Assembly (NCBI RefSeq): GCF_036203305.1
Contig: NZ_CP108131.1
Span: 5,828,001-5,892,000 of the forward strand
DNA from: Streptomyces sp. NBC_00190
Lineage (GTDB): Bacteria > Actinomycetota > Actinomycetes > Streptomycetales > Streptomycetaceae
Length of the DNA stretch: 64,000 nucleotides
Direction: 5' to 3'
The position numbers and the translations under genes were made by a program. This document shows positions 35,725 to 45,362 of the stretch, piece by piece. The notes beneath the pieces were generated by a model, which ran no database searches, was not told the origin of the DNA, and saw only the letters and a program-made list of their open reading frames with translations. The number at the start of each line of letters is the position of its first letter. Position 1 is the stretch's first letter.

Positions 35725-37433
35725 AAGGCTGATGAAGATCTTGTTGTGGGGCTGTCCGGCCGTAGGCCGGGTGGCCCCTGGGTCTATGTGGTGGCGGGGG
35801 TGAGGGCCCAGGTGGTGCCGGTGTGGGTGAGTCCGAGGTTGATGAGGCGGCGGAGGTTTAGGGCGGCTGCCCGATTGTGGAGCCAGGTGTTGTTCTTGAG
35901 GACGCCGCGGTAGGGGACGCGGCGGTTGCCTCTGGCGACGAGCCAGGCGATGGCGCGTTCGACGGGTGGTCGCCAGCGGCGGTATTCGTCCTGCCATTCC
36001 TGGCTGGTGGCGGCCTGGTCCCGGGCGGCTTTGAGGAGGTCGTGCTGGGGATGGACACTGAAGACGCGTCCGGTCTTGGACCTGGTGCAGCGGTCGCGCA
36101 AAGGGCAATCGAGGCAGAGCTTCTTGAACTGGGCCTGGCGGTTGCCTCCTGCGAGGGGGCGGCCGAGGGGCTTGGTGTGGCCGGCCGGGCAGGTGACGGT
36201 CCCGGCCTGGGTATCGGCCTGGAAATCGTCCGTGCTGAATCCGCCGGGGACTGCCTGCCGCAGTGGCGGCGGCTTGATCACCAGGGTGTGGCCGTCGGCT
36301 TCGAGGCTCTGGCGGAGGTCGCCGGTGCCGTAGGCCGTGTCGCCGAGGACGGTCAGTTCCTGGTCCTCGTCGGCGAGGAGGTCTGGGGCGACGGCGGCCT
36401 CGTGGTTGTCGGCTCCGCTGCCGGCGGTGAGAGCGACCTCGGTGAACAGTCCCGCCTCGGGCTCGAACACGGCATGCGCACGGAAGCCCTCCTGATGGCG
36501 GGTTCGGTTCTTGTGGATGTGCCGGGCCTCGGGATCAATCGTGGACACCACGCGGTCGGGTGCGGTCCCCCGGGTGATGCGCCAGCGTCCGTCACGGCCG
36601 TCGGACTCCTGGGCCGGTTCGACGTCCTGGCCTGCGACCAGGGCCAGCAGGCCGGCCGCGTTCGCGGCCTTCTCGCCGAGTTCTTGTTCGGGCAGGTGGC
36701 CCAGCAGCCGCAGCGCGTCACCGACGAGGGCGTCCACCAGATCCGCCCTGGCCTGCTGGTCGTTCCAGGCGATCCTCGGTTTGCCCGGGTCGCCGTAGTC
36801 GTGGGCGGTGCACTGCACGGCCGCGACAGGTCCGGCGCCGGGGACCTCACGGATCACTGCCCGCACGGCGGAAATCAGCTGGGTGACGGTGTCCTGGGTG
36901 GCCACCGCATCGTCGAGGACGGTGGAGTCCAGTGCCCGCCGGTGCTTTCCCTTCAGCACGCCGGTGGCCTTCACGACCTCGCGCACCGCCTCGAAGACCC
37001 GGTTCGGGCGGGCCGAGCGGGCCAGGCGGCGGCGGAAGTAGGCCAGCAGCGAAGGATCGAACGCCATATCGTGCAAGCCGAGCCCACACGCGGCCTTCCA
37101 CCGCAGGTCACAGCGTAATTCCTGGACCGTCTCGAAGTCCGACATCCCATGCAGGGCCTGCAAAGTGATCGCCGCGGCCAGAACCTGCGGAGGCATTGAC
37201 GGACGGCCGTTCGCCGACGGATACATGTCCTCGAACATCACCGCGGGAGATAGCTGCCCACGGTGCTCGGCCAGGAACGCGAACACGCTCCCGACCGGGA
37301 TTAACTCCCGGCACGTAGCCCACACATCCGGCCCGACCGTCTCCCCGACCCACTCCCCTTGAACCACGAAAACGAGTCTGCCCCGCCGCTCCCGCGGCGG
37401 GGCCAGAACCCAACATTTTCATCAGCCTTCTAG
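35721..37433. mobile_element. Insertion sequence of IS1182 type with CTAG duplication
   Basis: The element itself spans 35725-37429 (1,705 bp). Ends: AAGGCTGATGAA at 35725-35736 and its complement TTCATCAGCCTT at 37418-37429, with partial similarity continuing inward. Both sides have CTAG (35721-35724 and 37430-37433), a four-base palindromic target duplication. One gene, the transposase, fills the element. The terminal repeats are nearly perfect, so it is recent and probably active. Confidence 0.93.
35784..37367 (-). CDS. IS1182-family DDE transposase
   Basis: 527 residues. The start FLAEHRGQLSPAVMFEDMYPSANGRPSMPP is typical of this family. DDE candidates are Asp in RALDSTVLDDAV, Asp in VLGDTAYGTGDL and Glu in PPVERAIAWLVARGNRRVPYRG. 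A Cys-rich segment with CPAGHTKPLG and CLDCPLRDRCTRSKTG may bind zinc. Starts at GTG (37367) near AAGGGGAG; the exact start is uncertain. Intact frame, so the element looks functional. Confidence 0.93.
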   Translation of the reverse strand: MVQGEWVGETVGPDVWATCRELIPVGSVFAFLAEHRGQLSPAVMFEDMYPSANGRPSMPPQVLAAAITLQALHGMSDFETVQELRCDLRWKAACGLGLHDMAFDPSLLAYFRRRLARSARPNRVFEAVREVVKATGVLKGKHRRALDSTVLDDAVATQDTVTQLISAVRAVIREVPGAGPVAAVQCTAHDYGDPGKPRIAWNDQQARADLVDALVGDALRLLGHLPEQELGEKAANAAGLLALVAGQDVEPAQESDGRDGRWRITRGTAPDRVVSTIDPEARHIHKNRTRHQEGFRAHAVFEPEAGLFTEVALTAGSGADNHEAAVAPDLLADEDQELTVLGDTAYGTGDLRQSLEADGHTLVIKPPPLRQAVPGGFSTDDFQADTQAGTVTCPAGHTKPLGRPLAGGNRQAQFKKLCLDCPLRDRCTRSKTGRVFSVHPQHDLLKAARDQAATSQEWQDEYRRWRPPVERAIAWLVARGNRRVPYRGVLKNNTWLHNRAAALNLRRLINLGLTHTGTTWALTPATT

Positions 37434-39484
37434 GCGACCTCCACGCCGTACTCCCGCAGCAGGTCCTCCAGCCCGCCCCGGTAGCCCTTGCCGCCGATCA
37501 CGAAGTCCCAGTCACCGTTCGCCCGGCGCCGGAAGGACCCGAGCACCAGCGCGGTCTCGCCGGCCCGGCCGTCGGAGACCTCCAGCTGCCCGGCCTCCGC
37601 ACCGGCCGCGTCCAGGAGCCGGATCCGGGCCTCGGTGAAACCGGCCAGGTCGGCGTGCGGATCGGCCTCCGGGTCGATCGCGGCCACCAGGACCAGGCGG
37701 TCGGCCGCCTGCGGAAGCGCCTCGAAGGCGACCTCCAGCGCCGCCTTGTCGGGCGCCGCGTGGGCGCGGGTCCGTACCGAACCGTCGGGTGTCCGCGGAT
37801 TGTTGAAGAAGACGAAGTGGTCCTCGCTCAGCACCCGGTTGCCCGTGCAGACCAGCGCGCACACGTCGAGCGCGACCGAGCCCGTCCAGGACATGCCCAG
37901 CACGTTGTGGTCCGCCGAAGGGGCGGGCTCGGGCGTTCGCCGCGTCGGGACGCCCGCGGTGGCACCGTCTCCCAGACGCCCCCGCAACCCGTACTGGTGA
38001 AGCAGCTCCACGAGCTTGTCGCCGGGAACCAACTCCAGGGGCTTGCCGTTGGCAAAGGTGTACGACCCCGGCCCGAAGGACGCGGTGGTGACCAGCACCC
38101 CCTTGTTCGCCCCCTTGTCCTGGACCGTCCCGTACAGGTCCCGTACCGCCGTCGGCGGCACGGTGTTGCGGTAGCGCTTGACCTGCACCACGATCCGTCC
38201 GCCCCGGATCGGGGCCGGGTCCAGCGCCTCGACGTCCACCCCGCCGTCGCCCGACCGCTGGGTGGTCACCGCTTCCATGCCCATCGCCCGGAAGAGCTCG
38301 GCGACCAGGTTCTCGAAGGCGATCGGGTCCATCGAGAAGAGATCGGGCTCGTCCTCGTCGCCGCCCGCGTGCCCGCCGTGGCTGACGACGCCGCCGCCGA
38401 CCTCGTCGGGCCTGCGCCCGGGGCGTACCGCGGTCAGCTGGTCGGGCCGCGCCGACAGCTGCCCGCGCAAGCCCTCCACCAGGCAGTCCACCGCGCTGAC
38501 CTGCTCCAGCCGCAGGCCCTCGAAGGCGGGCCGGGCCACCGGCACCGTGGCGAGGACGATCTGTGCCTCGCGACCCGTCACCGGATCGTGGTCGTCCACG
38601 AAACCGTTGACGACCACCGAGTCCAGCGCCCCGAACTCGTCCGCGGCGTAGAGTTCACGCACCACCAGCAGCACGCACTGCGCCAGCAGGTCCCGGTACA
38701 GCGCCCGCCGCTGCGTGGCCGGGCGGGCCGTTTCCTTGTCCTGGCCCGTACTCGGCATGTACCGCACCGACTTGTTCTCCGGCACCACCGCGTACGGCGG
38801 CAGCTCCCAGTCCAGCACCAACTGGCGAGCACCAGGGTCGTACGCTGCCGTCACCTGCCTCGGCAGCGCCTCGGGCCAGGCCGTCGAGGCGTACAGGGCG
38901 GCCGAGAAGTACTCCACCACGGCCTCGGCGTCGCCCGCGCGCAGCCTCCCGCCGAGCTCGCTCAGCCCGCTGTTGTGCGCGCGGATCCCGGCCAGCTGCT
39001 CCGCGGCCCAGACGTCGTACTGCTGCCGGTACGCCGCCAACTGGCGCTGCCGCTGGGCCTCCGCCGCGTTCGCGGCCTGCCAGGCCTGCGTGTACCGGGC
39101 GTGCGCTTCGCGCTCGGCCTGCACCCGCCGGTTCGAGCCGAGTGTCCAGCCTGAGCTCTGCTGGAACTGGATCAGCTGCGGCATCGGCACGGGGTGCGCC
39201 AGGGTGCCCGGGTCGAAAGGTTCGAGCCGCTCGGACCGGACCAGCTCGGCCATCCGGAACGCCGGCGCCCGGCACCCCGTGGCCAGCAGGCTCTGCAGGG
39301 CGGCGACTTCCGCCTCGATGTGTTCCGTACGCCGTCGGGCCTCGGCCTCGCGGTACTGCCGGTCGGCGGCCTGCTGTTGGCGCCGCCGGCGCTCCGCCTC
39401 GCGCTGCTGGATCAACTGCGTCTGCTGTATCCGGCGCTGAGCCTCCGCCCAGTCCCCGATCACTCCGCCCGAGCGACGACTCAT
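37430..39484 (-). CDS. Mrr-type restriction nuclease with C-terminal TerD domain
   Basis: 684 residues. N-terminal 180 residues are Gln/Arg/Ala-rich coiled coil (AEAQRRIQQTQLIQQREAERR). The Mrr nuclease spans about 385-480: FENLVAELFRAMG, RSGDGGVDVEAL and VVQVKRYRN contain the D-(E/Q)xK set. The last 150 residues are a TerD-like fold (LDVCALVCTGNRVLSEDHFVFFNN, GDWDFVIGGKGYRGG). Mrr cuts modified DNA; TerD binds calcium in stress and tellurite systems; their fusion suggests a stress or phage-linked nuclease. The ATG at 39484 follows GGGAG; an upstream in-frame ATG at 39541 crosses the parC hairpin. Stop lies in the right CTAG of the IS. Confidence 0.8.
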   Translation of the reverse strand: MSRRSGGVIGDWAEAQRRIQQTQLIQQREAERRRRQQQAADRQYREAEARRRTEHIEAEVAALQSLLATGCRAPAFRMAELVRSERLEPFDPGTLAHPVPMPQLIQFQQSSGWTLGSNRRVQAEREAHARYTQAWQAANAAEAQRQRQLAAYRQQYDVWAAEQLAGIRAHNSGLSELGGRLRAGDAEAVVEYFSAALYASTAWPEALPRQVTAAYDPGARQLVLDWELPPYAVVPENKSVRYMPSTGQDKETARPATQRRALYRDLLAQCVLLVVRELYAADEFGALDSVVVNGFVDDHDPVTGREAQIVLATVPVARPAFEGLRLEQVSAVDCLVEGLRGQLSARPDQLTAVRPGRRPDEVGGGVVSHGGHAGGDEDEPDLFSMDPIAFENLVAELFRAMGMEAVTTQRSGDGGVDVEALDPAPIRGGRIVVQVKRYRNTVPPTAVRDLYGTVQDKGANKGVLVTTASFGPGSYTFANGKPLELVPGDKLVELLHQYGLRGRLGDGATAGVPTRRTPEPAPSADHNVLGMSWTGSVALDVCALVCTGNRVLSEDHFVFFNNPRTPDGSVRTRAHAAPDKAALEVAFEALPQAADRLVLVAAIDPEADPHADLAGFTEARIRLLDAAGAEAGQLEVSDGRAGETALVLGSFRRRANGDWDFVIGGKGYRGGLEDLLREYGVEVA

Positions 39485-39536
39485 CAGCTCTGTTCTCCCG
39501 CCCCACCCGCCAGTGCCAAGAGGGAAAACACTAGTC

Positions 39537-39582
39537 GCCATTCAGGTGGTACGTCCCCCGTTGGGCGTACCACCTGAATGGC
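39537..39582 (-). terminator. Long hairpin after parC
   Basis: Perfect 17-bp arms (GCCATTCAGGTGGTACG at 39537-39553 and complement at 39566-39582) with a 12-base loop lie 11 bases beyond the parC stop and before the Mrr-TerD start. Confidence 0.8.
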
Positions 39583-39592
39583 GTCGTACGTC

Positions 39593-42046
39593 CTACAGGG
39601 CGGCTCCCGCCAGCGCCGCGACGGCCGCGGGCAGCGCGGCCCCCGAGCCGTCCCGGCGCGGGTCCACGGCCGGCAGCTCGGCCGGAGTGCCGTTCGCCGA
39701 CGCGGCCCGGATCGGGGAATTGCCCGCCCAGGCCAGTACCAGTACGTCCTCGCCCTTCAGGAACCGCTGGCAGCGCACGCCACCGGTGGCCCGGCCCTTG
39801 CGCGGGTACTGGTCGAAGGGGGTCAGCTTCGCGGACAGCACCGAGTCGTCCAGCGTCCCGTGCGAGCCCGCGACCGTGAACACCATCGCGTCCCGGGCCG
39901 GGTCGACGGCCGAGAAGTGGATCACCTTGGCGTTCTCGGAGAGCTTGATGCCCGCCATACCGCCCGCCGGGCGGCCCTGCGGGCGCACCTGGCCCGCCGG
40001 GTAGCGCAGCAGCTGGGCGTCGTCGGTGAGGAAGACCAGGTCCTCCTCACCCGTGCGCAGCTCGACCGCGCCGACGATCCGGTCGCCGTCCTTGAGGGTG
40101 ATGACCTCCAGCTCGTCCTTGTTGGCCGGGTAGTCCGGCACGACGCGCTTGACGACGCCCTGCTCGGTGCCGAGCGCCAGGCCCTGCGATGACTCGTCCA
40201 GCGAGGTCAGGCAGATCACCTTCTCGTCCGCCTCCAGGCCGGTCAGGAACTCCGTGATCGGGGCTCCGCCCGCCAGGGCCGGTGCGGTCGCGGTGTCCGG
40301 CAGCTGCGGCAGGTCGATCACGGACAGCCGGAGCAGGCGCCCCGCTGAGGTCACCACGCCCACCTCGGCCCGCGCCGTCGCCAGTACCTGCGAGGCGATG
40401 AGGTCGTGCTTGGCGCGCTTGCCGTCGGCCTCCGCCAGCGGCTCACCGGTCACGGTGCGGGCCAGCAGGCCCGTCGAGGACAGCAGCACGCGGCAGGGGT
40501 CGTCCGCGACCTCCAGCGGAACCGCCGCGACCGCCGTGCCCGCCGACTCCAGCAGGACCGTACGCCGCTCGGTGCCGAACTTCTTCGCGACCGCCGCCAG
40601 TTCCGCCGAGACGAGCTTGCGCAGCTCGGCGTCGGACTCCAGGATCCCGGTCAGCTCGTCGATCTCGCCGGTCAGCCGGTCGCGCTCGGACTCCAGCTCG
40701 ATCCGGTCGAACTTGGTGAGCCGGCGCAGCGGGGTGTCCAGGATGTACTGGGTCTGGATCTCGCTCAGCGAGAACCGCTCCATCAGCCGGGCCTTGGCCT
40801 GCGCGGAGTTCTCGCTGTCCCGGATGAGCCGGATGACCTCGTCGATGTCGATGAGCGCCACCAGGAGGCCCTCGACCAGGTGCAGGCGGTCGCGGCGCTT
40901 GGTGCGGCGGAACTCGCTGCGCCGCCGGACGACCTCGAAGCGGTGGTCCAGGTAGACCTCCAGCAGCTCCTTGAGGCCGAGCGTCAGCGGCTGCCCGTCC
41001 ACGAGGGCCACGTTGTTGATGCCGAAGGACTCCTCCATCGGCGTCAGCTTGTACAGCTGCTCCAGGACGGCCTCCGGGTGGAAGCCGTTCTTGATCTCGA
41101 TGACCAGGCGCAGGCCGTGCGAGCGGTCGGTGAGGTCCTTGACGTCCGCGATGCCCTGGAGCTTCTTCGAACCGACCAGGTCCTTGATCTTCGCGATGAC
41201 CTTCTCGGGGCCGACCGTGAAGGGCAGTTCCGTGACGACGAGGCCCTTGCGGCGCGCCGTCACGTTCTCCACCGCCACCGTCGCGCGGATCTTGAAGGTG
41301 CCGCGGCCGTTCGCGTAGGCGTCCTTGATGCCCGCGAGCCCGACGATCCGGCCGCCCGTGGGCAGGTCGGGACCCGGCACGAAGCGCATCAGCGCCTCCA
41401 GGTCCGCGTGCGGGTAGCGGATCAGGTGGCGGGCGGCCGCGATGACCTCGCCGAGGTTGTGCGGAGGCATGTTGGTGGCCATGCCGACCGCGATCCCGGA
41501 CGCGCCGTTGACCAGCAGGTTCGGGTACGCGGCGGGCAGCGCGACCGGCTCCCGCTCCTGGCCGTCGTAGTTGGCGGTGAAGTCGACGGTGTCCTCGTCG
41601 ATCGACTCCGTCATCAGCGACGTGGCGTCGGCCATCTTGCACTCGGTGTAACGCATCGCGGCCGGCGGGTCGTCGTTGCCGAGCGAACCGAAGTTGCCGT
41701 GGCCGTCGACCAGCGGCAGCCGCATCGAGAAGGGCTGGGCCATGCGCACGAGGGCGTCGTAGATCGACGCGTCACCGTGCGGGTGGAGCTTGCCCATGAC
41801 CTCGCCGACGACGCGGGCGCACTTCACGTACCCGCGGTCGGGGCGCAGACCCATCTCGTTCATCTGGTACACGATGCGGCGGTGCACCGGCTTCATGCCG
41901 TCCCGGGCGTCGGGCAGGGCACGGGAGTAGATCACCGAGTACGCGTACTCGAGGAAGGAGCCCTGCATTTCGTCGACGACGTCGATGTCGAGGATCCTCT
42001 CCTCGAAATCCTCCGGCGGCGGGGTCTTCGTGCTGCGGCGGGCCAT
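39593..42046 (-). CDS. parC: DNA topoisomerase IV subunit A
   Basis: 817 residues from the ATG with GGAG ten bases upstream; the 881-residue version has a Cys/Arg-rich N-terminus that is not family-like. Quinolone-determining region [23 protein letters not shown] and catalytic Tyr in [11 protein letters not shown] are present. The C-terminal beta-pinwheel is shorter than in GyrA and lacks a clear GyrA box (QRRGG[K]G), as expected for ParC. Works with ParE at 25.3 kb to unlink sister chromosomes. It is divergent from the first M16 peptidase gene with about 185 bases between starts. Confidence 0.92.
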   Translation of the reverse strand: MARRSTKTPPPEDFEERILDIDVVDEMQGSFLEYAYSVIYSRALPDARDGMKPVHRRIVYQMNEMGLRPDRGYVKCARVVGEVMGKLHPHGDASIYDALVRMAQPFSMRLPLVDGHGNFGSLGNDDPPAAMRYTECKMADATSLMTESIDEDTVDFTANYDGQEREPVALPAAYPNLLVNGASGIAVGMATNMPPHNLGEVIAAARHLIRYPHADLEALMRFVPGPDLPTGGRIVGLAGIKDAYANGRGTFKIRATVAVENVTARRKGLVVTELPFTVGPEKVIAKIKDLVGSKKLQGIADVKDLTDRSHGLRLVIEIKNGFHPEAVLEQLYKLTPMEESFGINNVALVDGQPLTLGLKELLEVYLDHRFEVVRRRSEFRRTKRRDRLHLVEGLLVALIDIDEVIRLIRDSENSAQAKARLMERFSLSEIQTQYILDTPLRRLTKFDRIELESERDRLTGEIDELTGILESDAELRKLVSAELAAVAKKFGTERRTVLLESAGTAVAAVPLEVADDPCRVLLSSTGLLARTVTGEPLAEADGKRAKHDLIASQVLATARAEVGVVTSAGRLLRLSVIDLPQLPDTATAPALAGGAPITEFLTGLEADEKVICLTSLDESSQGLALGTEQGVVKRVVPDYPANKDELEVITLKDGDRIVGAVELRTGEEDLVFLTDDAQLLRYPAGQVRPQGRPAGGMAGIKLSENAKVIHFSAVDPARDAMVFTVAGSHGTLDDSVLSAKLTPFDQYPRKGRATGGVRCQRFLKGEDVLVLAWAGNSPIRAASANGTPAELPAVDPRRDGSGAALPAAVAALAGAAL

Positions 42047-42230
42047 CGCTGCGCGGCTCCTTAACCAAGAATGAGTGTGCTGGGGGTCTGACGCGGACCA
42101 TTGTGGCCCGAGGCACCGACAACGCCGACTCCGACCCAGGGTGTGACCCGGGAACTTATCCGGCGGCCGACGCGCTTGCATACAGTGGCAGGTCTGACAG
42201 AAATCTCTGCATCGCGATCGAAGGGACCAC

Positions 42231-43598
42231 ATGCCCATGGGTCACACGGCCACAGCCCAGGCCGGCTCCGGCGGCCTGACAGCAACCGAACACCGGCTGG
42301 CCAACGGCTTGCGCGTGGTGCTTTCCGAGGACCACCTGACCCCGGTCGCCGCGGTCTGCCTCTGGTACGACGTCGGCTCGCGCCACGAAGTCAAGGGGCG
42401 AACCGGCCTGGCTCACCTCTTCGAGCACCTGATGTTCCAGGGCTCGGCGAGCGTACCGGGCAACGGGCACTTCGAGCTGGTCCAGGGCGCCGGCGGCTCC
42501 CTGAACGGCACCACCAGCTTCGAGCGCACCAACTACTTCGAGACGATGCCGACCCACCAGCTGGAGCTCGCGCTGTGGCTGGAGGCGGACCGCATGGGCT
42601 CGCTGCTGGCCGCCCTGGACGACGAGTCCATGGAGAACCAGCGCGACGTCGTCAAGAACGAGCGCCGCCAGCGGTACGACAACGTCCCGTACGGCACGGC
42701 CTTCGAGAAGCTGACCGCCCTCGCGTACCCCGAGGGCCACCCGTACCACCACACGCCGATCGGCTCCATGGCCGATCTGGACGCCGCGTCCCTGGAGGAC
42801 GCGCGCGCCTTCTTCCGTACGTACTACGCGCCCAACAACGCGGTGCTGTCGGTGGTCGGCGACATCGACCCGGCGCGCACGCTCGACTGGATCGAGAAGT
42901 ACTTCGGCACCATCCCCGCGCACGACGGCAAGCAGCCGCCCCGTGACGGCTCGCTGCCCGACGTCATCGGCCGGGAGCTGCGCGAGGAGATCGTCGAGGA
43001 GGTCCCGGCGCGTGCCCTGATGGCCGCCTACCGGCTCCCGCACGACGGCACCCGCGAGTGCGACGCCGCCGACGTGGCGCTGACCGTCCTCGGCGGCGGC
43101 GAGTCCTCGAGGCTCCACAACCGCCTGGTACGCCGCGACCAGACGGCCGTCGCGGCCGGCTTCGGCATGCTGCGCCTGGCCGGCGCGCCCTCCCTGGGCT
43201 GGCTGGACGTCAAGACCTCCGGCGGCGTCGAGGTGCCCGACATCGAAGCGGCCGTGGACGAGGAGCTCGCGCGGTTCGCCGCCGAGGGCCCGACGGCCGA
43301 GGAGATGGAGCGCGCCCAGGCGCAGCTGGAGCGGGAGTGGCTGGACCGGCTGAGCACGGTCGCGGGCCGCGCCGACGAACTGTGCCGCTTCGCGGTGCTC
43401 TTCGGCGACCCGCAGCTGGCCCTGACCGCCGTCCAGCGCGTCCTCGCCGTCACCGCCGAGGAAGTGCAGGCCGTGGCCGCGGCCCGGCTGCGCCCGGACA
43501 ACCGTGCCGTGTTGGTCTACGAGCCGATCGGCGCGGACGCCGACGCCGACGAGTCCGACGAGAACGACGCGAACGAGAACGAAGGGGCGGAGCAGTGA
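42231..43598 (+). CDS. M16 family zinc metallopeptidase, active subunit
   Basis: 455 residues. The inverted zinc motif HLFEH (His62, Glu65, His66) and the distant Glu144 in KNERRQRYDN are present, with the RYxNxPYG-like segment typical of the family. The substrate is probably a peptide or misfolded protein. Cytoplasmic; no signal peptide. The next gene overlaps this stop by four bases and encodes the second subunit, like the alpha/beta pair of mitochondrial processing peptidase. ATG after GAAGGGACCAC. Confidence 0.92.
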   Translation: MPMGHTATAQAGSGGLTATEHRLANGLRVVLSEDHLTPVAAVCLWYDVGSRHEVKGRTGLAHLFEHLMFQGSASVPGNGHFELVQGAGGSLNGTTSFERTNYFETMPTHQLELALWLEADRMGSLLAALDDESMENQRDVVKNERRQRYDNVPYGTAFEKLTALAYPEGHPYHHTPIGSMADLDAASLEDARAFFRTYYAPNNAVLSVVGDIDPARTLDWIEKYFGTIPAHDGKQPPRDGSLPDVIGRELREEIVEEVPARALMAAYRLPHDGTRECDAADVALTVLGGGESSRLHNRLVRRDQTAVAAGFGMLRLAGAPSLGWLDVKTSGGVEVPDIEAAVDEELARFAAEGPTAEEMERAQAQLEREWLDRLSTVAGRADELCRFAVLFGDPQLALTAVQRVLAVTAEEVQAVAAARLRPDNRAVLVYEPIGADADADESDENDANENEGAEQ

Positions 43599-44986
43599 GC
43601 GACACCGCAGCCGTCACGATGACCTTCCACCCGCGCCCGCAGGCCGGTGAACCGCAGCCGTGGGCCTTCCCGGCCCCCGACCGCTCGGTCCTGGCCAACG
43701 GCCTGACCCTGCTGCGCTGCCACCGCCCGGGCCAGCAGGTGATCGCGGTCGAGGTCAACCTCGCCGCCCCGCTGGACGCCGAGCCCGAGGGCCTGGACGG
43801 CGTGGCCACCATCATGGCCCGCGCCCTGTCCGAGGGCACCGACAAGCACTCCGCCGAGGAGTTCGCGGCCGAGCTGGAGCGCTGCGGCGCCACCCTCGAC
43901 GCGCACGCCGACCACCCGGGCCTGCGGGTCTCCCTGGAGGTCCCGGCCTCCCGGCTGCCCAAGGCGCTCGGCCTGCTCGCCGAGGCCCTGCGCGCGCCGG
44001 CCTTCGCCGATGCCGAGGTCGACCGCCTGGTGCGCAACCGGCTCGACGAGATCCCGCACGAGCTGGCCAATCCGCAGCGCCGCGCCGCCAAGCAGCTCTC
44101 CAAGGAGCTGTTCCCGGCCTCCCTGCGGATGTCCCGCCCGCGCCAGGGCACCGAGGAGACGGTCGCGCGGATCGACTCCGCGGCCGTACGCGCCTTCTAC
44201 GAGGCCCACGTACGCCCCGCCACGGCCACCGCGGTGGTCGTCGGCGACCTGACCGGCATCGACCTGGACGCCGTTGTCGCGGACACCCTGGGCGCCTGGA
44301 CGGGCGGTACCGCCGAGCCCCTCCCGGTGCCGCCGGTGACCGCCGACGACACCGGCCGCGTGGTCATCGTGGACCGGCCCGGCGCGGTCCAGACGCAGCT
44401 GCTGATCGGCCGGATCGGGCCGGACCGGCACGAGCGGGTCTGGGCGGCCCAGGTGCTCGGCACCTACTGCCTGGGCGGCACGCTGACCTCCCGCCTGGAC
44501 AAGGTGCTGCGCGAGGAGAAGGGGTACACCTACGGCGTGCGCTCCTTCGGCCAGGTGCTGCGCTCGACCGCCGACGGCAAGGGCGCCTCGATGCTCGCCA
44601 TCAGCGGCTCCGTGGACACCCCGAACACCGGCCCGGCGCTGGAGGACCTCTGGGAGGTGCTGCGCACCCTCGCGGAGGGCGGCCTGACCGATGCCGAACG
44701 GGACGTGGCGGTGCAGAACTTGGTGGGCGTGGCCCCGCTGAAGTTCGAGACGGCGGCCTCGGTCGCCGGAACCCTCGCGGACCAGGTCGAGCAGGAGCTG
44801 CCGGACGACTACCAGGCGCAGTTGTACGCGCAGCTGGCCGAAACCGGGACGGTGGAGGCGACTTCGGCGGTCGTGAAGGCCTTCCCGGCGGACCGGCTGG
44901 TCACCATCCTGGTCGGCGACGCCGCGCAGATCGAGGCGCCGGTGCGCGCCCTCGGGATCGGCGAGGTGAGCGTCGTCACCAACTGA
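43595..44986 (+). CDS. M16 family peptidase, non-catalytic subunit
   Basis: 463 residues from the GTG overlapping the upstream stop. The fold and motifs NGLTLLRCHRPGQQVIAVEVNL and EEKGYTYGVRSFGQV match M16, but the zinc motif position reads LSEGTDKHSAEEFAAEL, with no HxxEH. It should therefore be the structural, substrate-binding half of a heterodimer. The C-terminal M16_C domain (VVVGDLTGIDL...) is intact. A strong hairpin with a T-run follows. Confidence 0.9.
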   Translation: MSDTAAVTMTFHPRPQAGEPQPWAFPAPDRSVLANGLTLLRCHRPGQQVIAVEVNLAAPLDAEPEGLDGVATIMARALSEGTDKHSAEEFAAELERCGATLDAHADHPGLRVSLEVPASRLPKALGLLAEALRAPAFADAEVDRLVRNRLDEIPHELANPQRRAAKQLSKELFPASLRMSRPRQGTEETVARIDSAAVRAFYEAHVRPATATAVVVGDLTGIDLDAVVADTLGAWTGGTAEPLPVPPVTADDTGRVVIVDRPGAVQTQLLIGRIGPDRHERVWAAQVLGTYCLGGTLTSRLDKVLREEKGYTYGVRSFGQVLRSTADGKGASMLAISGSVDTPNTGPALEDLWEVLRTLAEGGLTDAERDVAVQNLVGVAPLKFETAASVAGTLADQVEQELPDDYQAQLYAQLAETGTVEATSAVVKAFPADRLVTILVGDAAQIEAPVRALGIGEVSVVTN

Positions 44987-45018
44987 CGGCGGCAGTCGGT
45001 CGACTGGCCGATTCACGC

Positions 45019-45050
45019 AGGGCCCTGGCGGGCTTGTCCGCCAGGGCCCT
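45019..45050 (+). terminator. Rho-independent-like terminator after the M16 pair
   Basis: Perfect 13-bp arms (AGGGCCCTGGCGG and complement) with a GCTTGT loop are followed by TTTGTCCGTTT, one of the few hairpins here with a T-rich tail. Confidence 0.85.
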
Positions 45051-45189
45051 TTTGTCCGTTTGGTGGTGAGGTTGCTTTTATGTGGTGTGGCGTACGCAAC
45101 AAAAAGGCGTGTCTGTTTGGCGATTGACTGATGATCCGCCTAGCGTCACTCGTGCTGTCCGTCAGTCGTACCCGTCGCATCCGCGGCAC

Positions 45190-45350
45190 CGGGCAGCGAT
45201 CGCCGAGTCCCCGTCAGGCGCGAGCCTGGGGAGCCGGGGACCCACATGTGTCCCTGGGGTGAATCGGACCGCCTCGCCAGAGGGGGCCCGTAGGAGACCT
45301 TCCTGCTCCGAACCCGTCAGCTAACCCGGTAGGCGAGAAGGAAGGAAAGG
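45190..45350 (+). promoter_or_regulatory. c-di-AMP riboswitch (ydaO/yuaA type)
   Basis: The leader of the M23 gene contains the conserved blocks of this class in actinobacteria: CGCGAGCCTGGGGAGCCGGG, then GGGGTGAATCGG, GTAGGAGACCTTCCTGCTCCG and AACCCGTCAGCTAACCCGG, ending in GTAGGCGAG just before the ribosome site. Cell-wall hydrolases such as RpfA and M23 peptidases are known targets in Streptomyces. It should turn the gene off at high c-di-AMP. Ends given are approximate (+/- 15 bases). Confidence 0.9.
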
Positions 45351-45362
45351 ATCAACCCCTTC

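Noticed and set aside
42047..42238. 64-residue N-terminal extension of ParC
   Set aside because: Cys/Arg-rich and runs across the divergent promoter region; the family starts at [11 protein letters not shown].
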